A stretch of 6,165 nucleotides of DNA from Burkholderiales bacterium RIFCSPHIGHO2_12_FULL_61_11. GTDB lineage: Bacteria > Pseudomonadota > Gammaproteobacteria > Burkholderiales > Burkholderiaceae_C. A program made the position numbers and the translations under genes. The notes under the pieces were generated by a model. It was not told the origin of the DNA. It saw only the letters and a program-made list of their open reading frames with translations, and searched no databases. Shown piece after piece: positions 1 through 6,165 of the stretch; positions within the stretch are counted from its first letter, which is position 1, and each line of letters begins with the position of its first letter. Location of the stretch: assembly GCA_001770785.1 (NCBI GenBank), contig MERZ01000185.1:1-6165 (forward strand), read 5' to 3'.

Positions 1-1617
1 GTAAATAAAGCGCAGCTTGTCATTGGCCTCAATTTTTGGCCACAGCACGCGGTGAACATCCAGCGTCTGGTCCGAGTCTTCGCACGAGTATTCAGAGGCC
101 TTGGCAATATCGACCTGGTTGAACTTGATTTGGGTAGCCCCCTTGCCGCACAGGTCCTGGTAGTTGATGCCGCTGCGCCCCAGGTGCCGCTCGGCCAGAC
201 TGGCCAGCCCGTGCGGCTTGTGCGCTTCGAGCACATAGCTTTGCAGCATGGTGTCGTGGGCATAGCCCTGCACCTCGATGCCGTGGTTGGCAAACACATG
301 GCGGTCATATTTGACGTGCTGGCCCAGCTTGGACCTGGCCGGGTCTTCAAGCCAGGGCTTGAGCCGGGCCAGCACCTCATCCAGCGGCAACTGCGCCGGA
401 GCATCGGCGTAGTCGTGGCTCAAGGGAATATAGGCGGCCTCGCCGGGCGTCACGCTGAAGCTCAGGCCGACGATGCGGGCCAGCATTTCATCGAGCGAGG
501 TGGTTTCGGTGTCCACCGCCACCAAGCCGGCGTCTTGAATTTTGGCCAGCCAGTGCTCAAACGCATCCCACGTCAAAATGGTGTCGTACCGGAGATTGGT
601 GGCGCGGGCGGCCAGCGGCGTGTCGAGGAATGACGGTCCGTCAAACAGCCCGGGTTCATTCGGCGAGGTCGTTGATGCTGCCATGGCATGACGGCCATCG
701 GGCCCGCCAATCAGTTCGGGGGGAGTGCTTTCAAGGTTGATGGTGCGAACCAGCGCCTTGAAGCCATATTTTTCATAAAAATCCTTCAGCGCCTCGGTCT
801 GCTGGCCGCCGATGGCGATGGATTCGAGCGCTGGCAGGCCCTCGATATAGTCAGCCAGGTCGCAGTCCTTCTTGATGGTCAAGAGCGCCCGGCCCTGAGG
901 CAGCCAGTCCAGCGACTGGCGCAGGTTGTCGCCCACCACGCCCTTGATCTCGCTGGCGTGCGCCACCAGCGCGTCAAGCGAGCCGTATTCGATCAGCCAC
1001 TTCACGGCGGTTTTGGGGCCGACCTTGGGCACGCCGGGCACATTGTCGACCGCGTCGCCCACCAGGGTCTGGTAGTCCACCATCAGGCGCGGCGGCACGC
1101 CGAACTCCGCCGCCACGCCAGCCAGGTCGCGGCGGCGGTCGTTCATGGTGTCGATGACGGTGATGTGTTCATCGACGAGCTGGCTCAGGTCTTTGTCGCC
1201 GCTGGAAATGATGACTTCAATGCCTTGCCGCGACGCCAGGCAGGCCAGCGTGCCGATCACGTCGTCGGCTTCCACGCCAGGCACGCTCAGAACTTTCCAG
1301 CCCAGCAGGCGCACCACTTCATGAATCGGCTCAACCTGGCTGCGCAAATCGTCGGGCATGGCCGAGCGCTGGGCCTTGTAATCGGGGTACAGCGCATCGC
1401 GAAAGGTCGGGCCCCTGGCGTCGAACACGCAGGCGGCGTAATCGGCGCGCACGTCCTTGCGCAGCTTTTGCATCATGTTGATCATGCCGCGAATGGCGCC
1501 CGTGGCCGGACTTTGCGGGTCGCCCGGCTTGACGCGCAAATCGGGCATGGCATGAAAGGCGCGGTACAGGTAGCTGGAGCCGTCGACCAGCAAAAGTGTT
1601 TTTTTGTCAGAACTCAT
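1..1617 (-). CDS. polA: DNA polymerase I, N-terminal 539 residues (3' end cut by window edge)
   Basis: Pol I fills gaps in excision repair and removes RNA primers from Okazaki fragments. The reverse strand reads open from the ATG at 1617 to base 1. Residues 1-300 form the 5'-nuclease domain: VDGSSYLYRAFHA (11-23, metal ligand D12), FDARGPTFRDALYPDYKAQR (65-84), GVEADDVIG (114-122; E116, D118, D119), SGDKDLSQLV (139-148) and the helix-hairpin-helix GDAVDNVPGVPKVGPKTA (187-204). A linker follows, then the 3'-5' exonuclease domain from about 340. All its catalytic residues are present: DTET (D369, E371), KYDR (D438) and YSCED (Y510, D514), matching E. coli D355/E357, D424 and Y497/D501, so proofreading should be active. 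The polymerase domain (roughly 390 residues by family length) is outside the window. The start is fixed by an in-frame TAA at 1636-1638 with no other start codon between. No clear Shine-Dalgarno precedes it. The long plus-strand open frames across this gene are antisense shadows. Confidence 0.97.
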   Translation of the reverse strand, partial: MSSDKKTLLLVDGSSYLYRAFHAMPDLRVKPGDPQSPATGAIRGMINMMQKLRKDVRADYAACVFDARGPTFRDALYPDYKAQRSAMPDDLRSQVEPIHEVVRLLGWKVLSVPGVEADDVIGTLACLASRQGIEVIISSGDKDLSQLVDEHITVIDTMNDRRRDLAGVAAEFGVPPRLMVDYQTLVGDAVDNVPGVPKVGPKTAVKWLIEYGSLDALVAHASEIKGVVGDNLRQSLDWLPQGRALLTIKKDCDLADYIEGLPALESIAIGGQQTEALKDFYEKYGFKALVRTINLESTPPELIGGPDGRHAMAASTTSPNEPGLFDGPSFLDTPLAARATNLRYDTILTWDAFEHWLAKIQDAGLVAVDTETTSLDEMLARIVGLSFSVTPGEAAYIPLSHDYADAPAQLPLDEVLARLKPWLEDPARSKLGQHVKYDRHVFANHGIEVQGYAHDTMLQSYVLEAHKPHGLASLAERHLGRSGINYQDLCGKGATQIKFNQVDIAKASEYSCEDSDQTLDVHRVLWPKIEANDKLRFIY

Positions 1618-1647
1618 AGGGCAGATTGTCGGGGATTATTGGCGGAA

Positions 1648-1657
1648 ATTGCGCAAT
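1648..1657. repeat. 10-bp perfect palindrome ATTGCGCAAT, possible operator
   Basis: ATTGCGCAAT equals its own reverse complement and lies near the centre of the 72-bp divergent spacer. The symmetry does not extend beyond ten bases. A dimeric regulator or nucleoid protein could bind it, but a palindrome this short can occur by chance, and I cannot assign it to a known regulator. Confidence 0.25.
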
Positions 1658-1677
1658 CCATTTCATGCCGGGCAGCC

Positions 1678-1683
1678 TACAAT
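1678..1683 (+). promoter_or_regulatory. Candidate -10 box TACAAT, possibly giving a leaderless mRNA
   Basis: TACAAT differs from the sigma70 -10 consensus TATAAT at one position. It ends only 6 nt before the ATG at 1690, so a transcript starting the usual 6-8 nt downstream would begin at or within a base or two of the start codon. No Shine-Dalgarno sequence is present upstream, which fits leaderless initiation. The -35 region is poor: at 17-nt spacing it reads AATCCA, and TTGCGC (1649-1654) is 23 nt away. The element may need an activator or may not be the main promoter. Confidence 0.4.
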
Positions 1684-1689
1684 ACAGTC

Positions 1690-2037
1690 ATGAAAACCGC
1701 TCTTGGCCTTCCACTTGCCGCTGCCTTGGTAGTGCTGCCGCTGGCTGCGGCCATGGCTCAAACGCCGGTGCCCGCGGAAAAGGCTTCGGCGCCAGGCGGG
1801 GCGGCCGTTCGCGCGGCGCGCCCAGACCGGGCGATCGAGCGCATCCGCACCGAAGATGCTGGCTCGCGCATCGATGAGTTGCGGGTCGGCGGCGAGACTA
1901 AAAAAATCACGGTGCAGCCCAAAGCCAACGTACCGCCTTATGAGGTCAAGCCCGCCGAAGGCGCCCGGGGCAAGGCGCCAGTTCCAGCCAGCGGCGACAC
2001 CAACGGCTCGCGCGTCTGGGACGTGCTGAAGTTTTAA
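1690..2037 (+). CDS. Small exported DUF2782-like protein of unknown function
   Basis: The gene encodes 115 residues. The N-terminus is a classical signal peptide: one lysine (K2), a hydrophobic core at about 4-20 and an AMA site that predicts cleavage after A23, leaving a mature protein starting QTPVP. A proline/alanine-rich stretch (25-47) precedes a short conserved-looking core, about 49-88, with IERIRTEDAGSRIDELRVGG followed by ITVQPKANVPPYEVKP. The pattern of E-x-R-V-x-G-G, I-x-V-x-P and P-x-Y-x-V-x-P resembles DUF2782, a family I recall between polA and thrB in Pseudomonas. The C-terminus ends RVWDVLKF. No catalytic motif is visible and no function can be assigned; the location should be periplasmic. 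The ATG at 1690 is chosen because it starts exactly at the signal peptide; the same frame stays open far upstream, but only as antisense to polA. It is followed after 21 nt by thrB, probably in one transcript. Family assignment is from memory of motifs. Confidence 0.8.
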   Translation: MKTALGLPLAAALVVLPLAAAMAQTPVPAEKASAPGGAAVRAARPDRAIERIRTEDAGSRIDELRVGGETKKITVQPKANVPPYEVKPAEGARGKAPVPASGDTNGSRVWDVLKF

Positions 2038-2058
2038 GTTCAGGGTTCAGTTTCAGGC

Positions 2059-3051
2059 ATGGCTGTATTTACCGAAGTCTCGTTTGACGAGGCTGCCGCG
2101 TTCCTGAACACCCTGAATTTGGGGCCACTGCAGAGCATCAGGGGCGCAGCAGGCGGCATCGAAAACACCAACTACTTCATCGACACCGGCCAGGGCCAGT
2201 ACGTGCTGACGCTGTTTGAGCGCCTGACGTTTGAGCAATTGCCGTTTTACCTGAACCTGATGAAGCATCTGGCGGCGCGTGGCATCCCGGTGCCCGACCC
2301 GGTTGCCAACGCCAAGGGAGCCATCCTGCACCGCCTGAAAGGCAGGCCGGCCGCCGTGGTCAACAAGCTGCGCGGCCGCAGCGAGCTGGCTCCCACGGCC
2401 GCCCATTGCTCTGAAGTAGGCGAGATGCTGGCACGCATGCACCTGGCCGGCCAAGACTTCCCCCGACATCAGCCCAACCTGCGTGGCCTGACCTGGTGGA
2501 ACGACACCGTGCCCCTGGTGCTGCCCCACCTGACGTCAGAGCAGCGCAGCCTGATCCTGGGCGAACTGGCCTACCAGAACCATATCGCCGCCTCGTCCGC
2601 CCACCGCAGCCTGCCGCGCGGCGTCATACACGCCGACCTGTTTCGCGACAATGTGATGTTTGACAGCGGCAAGCTCAGCGGTTTTTTTGATTTTTATTTT
2701 GCCGGCTGCGACAGCTTTTTGTTTGACATTGGCGTGTGCCTGAATGACTGGTGCATTGACTTGACAAGCGGCGCGCAGGACGCAACGCGTGCCGATGCTT
2801 TCATGGCCGCCTACCGGCGCGTGCGACTACTGACGGTGCAAGAGCGCACCCTTCTGCCAGCCCTGCAGCGCGCCGCGGCGCTGCGCTTCTGGATTTCACG
2901 GCTGTGGGATTTTCATTTGCCGCGCGAGGCCGCCGTGCTCAAGGCGCACGACCCCAGCCATTTTGAGCGCGTGCTGCGCCAGCGGCTGCTCCACCCTTAT
3001 CTCCTGCCATCCACTGAAAATCCGGGCCATCCACCTGGTCTCGCTCCATGA
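2059..3051 (+). CDS. thrB: Homoserine kinase (APH-fold type)
   Basis: ThrB phosphorylates L-homoserine with ATP to O-phospho-L-homoserine, the penultimate step of threonine synthesis, in the cytosol. The 330-residue product belongs to the aminoglycoside-phosphotransferase-like kinase fold used by Pseudomonas and many betaproteobacteria, not the GHMP-type ThrB of E. coli. Visible features are the N-terminal MAVFTEVS start typical of the family, a nucleotide-binding loop GGIENTNYF (32-40), VLTLFERL (49-56), the catalytic loop HADLFRDN (191-198, catalytic D193 and N198) and the metal-binding FFDFYFAG (209-216, D211), then FDIGVCLNDWC (222-232). Length fits the family, with a slightly proline-rich tail. 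The ATG at 2059 is the only start after the in-frame TAA of the preceding gene. The nearest Shine-Dalgarno-like bases, AGGG at 2042-2045, are 13 nt away and weak. The stop codon overlaps the next start. Confidence 0.95.
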   Translation: MAVFTEVSFDEAAAFLNTLNLGPLQSIRGAAGGIENTNYFIDTGQGQYVLTLFERLTFEQLPFYLNLMKHLAARGIPVPDPVANAKGAILHRLKGRPAAVVNKLRGRSELAPTAAHCSEVGEMLARMHLAGQDFPRHQPNLRGLTWWNDTVPLVLPHLTSEQRSLILGELAYQNHIAASSAHRSLPRGVIHADLFRDNVMFDSGKLSGFFDFYFAGCDSFLFDIGVCLNDWCIDLTSGAQDATRADAFMAAYRRVRLLTVQERTLLPALQRAAALRFWISRLWDFHLPREAAVLKAHDPSHFERVLRQRLLHPYLLPSTENPGHPPGLAP

Positions 3052-3887
3052 AACTAAATATCGTTCCCGCCCGCACCGGCCTGACCTGGGTCAAGCTAGG
3101 CATCACCACGTTCACAAAGCAGCCGCTGGCCATGTCGGGCCTGTTTTTCATGTTCATGGCCTTGCTCTCGGTGGCGACGCTCGTGCCTTATGTAGGCGCG
3201 GCGCTGGCGCTGGCGCTGCTGCCCGCCGCCACGCTGGGCCTGATGGCGGCCACGCAGGAAGCGGCCAAAGGCAAGTTTCCTATGCCGACCATCCTGATCA
3301 GCGCTTTTCGCGCCGGCCGGCAGCAGATGCGGGCCATGATGGTGCTGGGCGCGCTGTACGCCGCGGGCTTTCTCGCGCTGATGGGGGTATCGGCGCTATT
3401 TGACGGCGGGCAGTTTGCCAGGCTGTACCTGGTGGGCGGCGCCATCACCGAAGAGCTGGTGCTGCAAAGCGGCTTTCAAACGGCCATGTGGGTGGCGATG
3501 GGGCTGTATCTGCCGCTGTCGCTATTGTTCTGGCATGCGCCCGCACTGGTGCACTGGCATGGGGTATCGCCGATAAAGAGCCTGTTTTTCAGTTTTCTGG
3601 CCTGCTACAAAAACTTTGGTGCGTTCGCCGTGTTCGGCCTGGCCTGGACCGGGCTTTTCATCCTGGCAGCCATCGTGGTTTCACTGATTGCCAGCCTGCT
3701 GGGCAGCCCGGCGCTGGCGACGGTGAGCATGTTCCCGGTCGCCCTGGTGATCATGGCGATGTTTTTTACCTCCATTTACTTCACCTTTCGGGGCAGTTTT
3801 GTCGCTGACGATGACGCTTCAACGGAACCGAAAAGCCTGCAGGACGGTGCCGCCACCGATCGCGCCGTGGCTGAAGACAAGACTTGA
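3048..3887 (+). CDS. Six-helix inner-membrane protein, BPSS1780-family-like
   Basis: The gene encodes 279 residues of an integral inner-membrane protein of unknown function. Hydrophobic segments lie at about 28-46, 48-67, 96-115, 144-162, 190-214 and 223-245. A short amphipathic N-terminus (1-27) and a charged, soluble C-terminal tail (about 252-279, rich in D, E and K) flank them. The loop FWHAPALVHWHGVSPIKSLF (161-180), with its two closely spaced histidine/tryptophan pairs, is the most distinctive part and recalls betaproteobacterial proteins annotated as BPSS1780 family; this is from memory. There is no transporter or enzyme signature I can name. The ATG overlaps the TGA of thrB as ATGA, so translation is probably coupled to thrB; no independent Shine-Dalgarno is apparent. 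It is the last gene of the plus-strand block and converges on uvrD. Confidence 0.85.
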   Translation: MKLNIVPARTGLTWVKLGITTFTKQPLAMSGLFFMFMALLSVATLVPYVGAALALALLPAATLGLMAATQEAAKGKFPMPTILISAFRAGRQQMRAMMVLGALYAAGFLALMGVSALFDGGQFARLYLVGGAITEELVLQSGFQTAMWVAMGLYLPLSLLFWHAPALVHWHGVSPIKSLFFSFLACYKNFGAFAVFGLAWTGLFILAAIVVSLIASLLGSPALATVSMFPVALVIMAMFFTSIYFTFRGSFVADDDASTEPKSLQDGAATDRAVAEDKT

Positions 3888-3894
3888 CGGCAAC

Positions 3895-3918
3895 GCCTCG
3901 CGCGTCTGCGCAAGAGGC
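3895..3918. terminator. GC-rich hairpin between convergent genes, possible bidirectional terminator
   Basis: GCCTC (3895-3899) and GCGC (3900-3903) pair across a GTCT loop with GCGC (3908-3911) and GAGGC (3914-3918), with a two-base AA bulge. This gives a nine-pair stem. It sits in the 43-bp gap between two converging stop codons, where transcripts from both strands should end. Neither strand has a T tract after the stem, so it is not a canonical intrinsic terminator. It could stabilise 3' ends or assist factor-dependent termination. Confidence 0.4.
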
Positions 3919-3930
3919 CGGCGCTTCAGC

Positions 3931-6165
3931 TCAAATCGGCGTGAGCCTGGCCACGCCCAGCGCGAGCCACTTCACCCCATGCCGCGTGAAATTGATCTGC
4001 GCCCGGGCATCGTCGCCGCTGCCCTCCAGCAGCAACACCTTGCCCTCGCCAAACTTGGCATGAAACACGTTCATGCCGCTTTTTAGACCATGCGCTGGCG
4101 CGTTCTTCTGCGCTGGCACCGGCGGATTGGCAAAACGCTCAGAGCCCGCATTTCTTGAAGCAAAAGCGCTTGCAGCCCAATCGCCTCGGGCGCTGGAAGC
4201 GCCTGAATTGCCAGCAGCACCGGGGCCCAGTCCGGACGCAAAACCCTGATTTTTCGGCGTGATCCATTTGAGCGCGGCCTCGGGCAGTTCGTCAAAAAAC
4301 CGGCTCCTGAGGTGGTAGCGCGTCTGGCCGTGCAGCATGCGCGTTTGCGAGTGGCTCAGATAAAGCCGTTGGCGCGCCCGCGTGATCGCCACATACATCA
4401 GGCGGCGCTCTTCCTCCAGGCCATCCTGGTCGCTCATGGCGTTTTCGTGCGGGAACAGCCCCTCTTCCAGGCCCGAGATGAAGACACAGTCAAACTCCAG
4501 TCCCTTGGACGAGTGCACGGTCATGAGCTGCACGGCGTCCTGGCCGGCCTGTGCCTGGTTGTCGCCGGATTCCAGCGCCGCATGCGTGAGAAAAGCGACC
4601 AGCGGCGACAGTGTTTCACCAGTGTCGGTGTCGAGGGCCAAAACGTCGGCTGAGGGCTCTTCTGACACGTTCATATCCAGCCCCTGACTCACTGGGCTTT
4701 GGCTCAACTCATCCACCGGCAGCGCCACAGCGTCGCGGCCAAAGCCTTCCTGAGTCACAAAGGATTCAGCGGCATTGACCAGCTCGGCCAGATTCTCCAG
4801 CCGGTCCTGGCCTTCTTTCTCGAGCTTGTAGTGCTCTTCAAGCCCGCTGTGATGCAGCACCAGCTCGATGATTTCGCGCAGCGTGCAGCCCGTGGTCTGC
4901 TCGCGCATCACATCGAGCTTGGCGACGAAGGCTGTCAGATTGGCGCCGGCCTTGCCGGCCACGGCACTGACCGCGTCACTCAGCGAACAGCCCGCAGCCC
5001 GGGAGATATCCTGCAGTTGCTCGATGCTGCGGGCACCAATGCCGCGCGGCGGAAAATTGACCACGCGCATGAAACTGGTGTCGTCGTGCGGGTTCTCCAG
5101 CAGGCGCAGGTAGGCCAGCGCATGCTTGATCTCGGCGCGCTCGAAAAAGCGCAGGCCGCCATACACGCGGTAAGGCACACCCGCATTGAACAGTGCCGTT
5201 TCCATCACCCGGCTTTGCGCGTTGCTGCGGTAGAGCAGCGCAATTTCCTTGCGCTCGGTGCCGCCGCGCACCAGCTGGCGAATTTCGTCAACAAACCACT
5301 GCGCTTCGGCAAAATCGCTGGTCGATTCGTACACCCGCACCGGCTCGCCGGGGCCAGCCTCGGTGCGCAAGTTCTTACCCAGGCGCTTGCTGTTGTAGCT
5401 GATCAGCTCATTGGCGGAATCCAGAATGTTGCCAAAGCTGCGGTAATTGCGCTCGAGCTTGATCTGGTGCGTGACATTGAATTCGCGCACGAAATCGGCC
5501 ATGTTGCCCACGCGTGCGCCGCGAAAGGCGTAAATGCTCTGGTCATCGTCGCCCACCGCCACCACCGAGCCACCCGGCATGGGATTGGCACCTTGGGCCG
5601 CATCCGGGCCCTGCCCTGCCAGCATCTTGATCCAGGCGTACTGCAGCTTGTTGGTGTCCTGAAACTCGTCAATCAGGATATGGCGAAAGCGCCGCTGGTA
5701 GTGCTCGCGTACCGGGGGGTTGTCACGCAGCAACTCGTAGCTGCGCAGCATGAGTTCGCCAAAATCCACCACGCCTTCGCGCTGGCACTGGTCTTCGTAA
5801 AGCGCATAAATCTCGACCTTCTTGCGGCCTTCCTCGTCACGCACCGTCACGTCCTTGGCGCGCTGGCCGTCTTCCTTGCAGCCGGCAATGAAGCGCATCA
5901 ACTGCTTGGGCGGAAAGCGTTCGTCATCGACGCTGAACTGCTTGCAAAGCCGCTTGATGGCCGACAGCTGGTCTTGCGTGTCCAGTATCTGGAAGCTCTG
6001 GGGCAGGTTGGCCAATTTGTAATGCGCGCGCAAAAAGCGGTTGCACAGGCCGTGAAAGGTGCCTATCCACATGCCGCGCACATTGACCGGCAGCATGCTG
6101 GAAAGGCGCACCAGCATTTCCTTGGCGGCCTTGTTGGTGAAGGTGACGGCCAATATGCCGCCGGG
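3931..6165 (-). CDS. uvrD: UvrD-type superfamily 1 DNA helicase, C-terminal 744 residues (5' end cut by window edge)
   Basis: UvrD is a 3'-5' DNA helicase that removes the incised strand in nucleotide excision repair and unwinds in mismatch repair. The reverse strand is open from base 6165 to the TGA at 3931-3933. In visible-residue numbering it shows motif Ia (TFTNKAAKEM, 8-17), Ib (GTFHGLCNRF, 35-44), Walker B/motif II (LIDEFQDTN, 164-172), III (GDDDQSIYAFRGA, 205-217), IV (LERNYRSF, 237-244), V (TVHSSKGLEFDCVF, 549-562) and VI (RRLMYVAITRARQRL, 587-601). Walker A is off the right edge, so the true start is not here; the TTG at 6153 is an internal leucine in GGILAVTFTNK. The C-terminus has a Gly/Ala/Ser-rich linker (about 637-694) and a small basic domain, GMNVFHAKFGEGKVL onward (about 697-744), like the Tudor-like UvrD/PcrA tail. 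This tail favours UvrD/PcrA over Rep. An acidic insertion (about 475-519) precedes SPLVAFLTHAALE. Confidence 0.95.
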   Translation of the reverse strand, partial: PGGILAVTFTNKAAKEMLVRLSSMLPVNVRGMWIGTFHGLCNRFLRAHYKLANLPQSFQILDTQDQLSAIKRLCKQFSVDDERFPPKQLMRFIAGCKEDGQRAKDVTVRDEEGRKKVEIYALYEDQCQREGVVDFGELMLRSYELLRDNPPVREHYQRRFRHILIDEFQDTNKLQYAWIKMLAGQGPDAAQGANPMPGGSVVAVGDDDQSIYAFRGARVGNMADFVREFNVTHQIKLERNYRSFGNILDSANELISYNSKRLGKNLRTEAGPGEPVRVYESTSDFAEAQWFVDEIRQLVRGGTERKEIALLYRSNAQSRVMETALFNAGVPYRVYGGLRFFERAEIKHALAYLRLLENPHDDTSFMRVVNFPPRGIGARSIEQLQDISRAAGCSLSDAVSAVAGKAGANLTAFVAKLDVMREQTTGCTLREIIELVLHHSGLEEHYKLEKEGQDRLENLAELVNAAESFVTQEGFGRDAVALPVDELSQSPVSQGLDMNVSEEPSADVLALDTDTGETLSPLVAFLTHAALESGDNQAQAGQDAVQLMTVHSSKGLEFDCVFISGLEEGLFPHENAMSDQDGLEEERRLMYVAITRARQRLYLSHSQTRMLHGQTRYHLRSRFFDELPEAALKWITPKNQGFASGLGPGAAGNSGASSARGDWAASAFASRNAGSERFANPPVPAQKNAPAHGLKSGMNVFHAKFGEGKVLLLEGSGDDARAQINFTRHGVKWLALGVARLTPI

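Larger units (their letters stand above)
1618..1689. promoter_or_regulatory. Divergent intergenic promoter region, polA / DUF2782-thrB operon
   Basis: This 72-bp gap separates the start codons of two divergent genes, so both promoters should lie here or just inside the coding regions. It is more AT-rich than its surroundings. On the plus strand the clearest element is TACAAT. On the minus strand possible -10 hexamers are AATAAT (1640-1635, 5 of 6 to consensus) and GACAAT (1630-1625, 4 of 6), but neither has a convincing -35 box at 16-18 nt. A perfect 10-bp palindrome sits in the middle. Location is firm; the exact promoter elements are inference. Confidence 0.55.

Noticed and set aside
52..633. 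A 193-codon plus-strand open frame.
   Set aside because: It is antisense to the Pol I proofreading domain, which has all catalytic residues. The reading has the low-complexity, His/Gln/Val/Gly-rich composition of a shadow in GC-rich DNA.
1600..1606. Run of seven A's in codons 5-7 of polA (minus strand), a possible frameshift site.
   Set aside because: The run starts at a codon boundary and so lacks the classic slippery-heptamer phase. The in-frame protein is normal, and nothing suggests programmed shifting.
688..2037. A 449-codon plus-strand open frame that runs antisense to polA and continues in frame into the DUF2782 gene.
   Set aside because: The opposite strand of 688-1617 encodes conserved Pol I motifs. 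Only the last 115 codons, from the ATG at 1690 with a signal peptide, look like a real protein. An automatic caller could choose the wrong long start.
2053..2529. A 158-codon minus-strand open frame over thrB.
   Set aside because: It is a shadow of thrB, whose kinase motifs are clear, and it resembles no family I recognise.
2681..2700. T-rich run (seven T's, then more T-rich sequence) in thrB, resembling a terminator tail or a slippage site.
   Set aside because: It encodes the conserved FFDFYF segment using TTT codons, and I find no stable stem directly before it. The frame is intact.
6151..6153. TTG as a possible start of a 740-residue helicase.
   Set aside because: The reading frame continues upstream to the window edge, and the sequence GGILAVTFTNK is internal in this family. 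Walker A must lie further upstream.
1..6165. Search by eye for insertion sequences, CRISPR repeats, tRNA or rRNA genes, toxin-antitoxin or defence genes.
   Set aside because: Almost all bases are explained by five housekeeping-like genes and the gaps are 21, 43 and 72 bp. I saw no long repeats, inverted ends or foreign base composition.

Overview
This window looks like ordinary chromosomal DNA from a GC-rich betaproteobacterium. The best guess is Burkholderiales, family Comamonadaceae (a Polaromonas/Rhodoferax-like organism). That guess rests on remembered protein resemblance and gene order, not on a search. Codons are strongly G/C-biased at third positions, genes are tightly packed, and I see no mobile element, CRISPR array, tRNA or rRNA.

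Layout: (1) Positions 1-1617, minus strand, hold the first 539 residues of DNA polymerase I (polA). This covers the complete 5'-nuclease domain and nearly all of the 3'-5' proofreading domain; the polymerase domain lies off the left edge. (2) A 72-bp divergent intergenic region (1618-1689) separates polA from a plus-strand block of three genes. (3) The block is a small exported DUF2782-like protein (1690-2037), homoserine kinase thrB (2059-3051) and a six-helix membrane protein resembling the BPSS1780 family (3048-3887). It is probably one operon: the gaps are 21 nt and then a 4-nt ATGA overlap. (4) A 43-bp convergent gap (3888-3930) contains a strong GC hairpin without a T tract. (5) Positions 3931-6165, minus strand, hold the last 744 residues of a UvrD-type DNA helicase. 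Its N-terminus, with the Walker A motif, lies off the right edge.

Functionally, the two flanking minus-strand genes encode proteins that act in sequence in nucleotide excision repair: UvrD removes the incised oligonucleotide and Pol I fills the gap. The inner operon contains one metabolic gene (threonine biosynthesis) and two envelope proteins of unknown role. The polA / DUF2782 / thrB neighbourhood resembles the one I recall from Pseudomonas, so it may be an old conserved arrangement. I do not see a previously undescribed system. The points most worth a second look are a possible leaderless promoter for the operon, the unexplained conserved link of the DUF2782 protein to polA and thrB, and an acidic insertion in UvrD.
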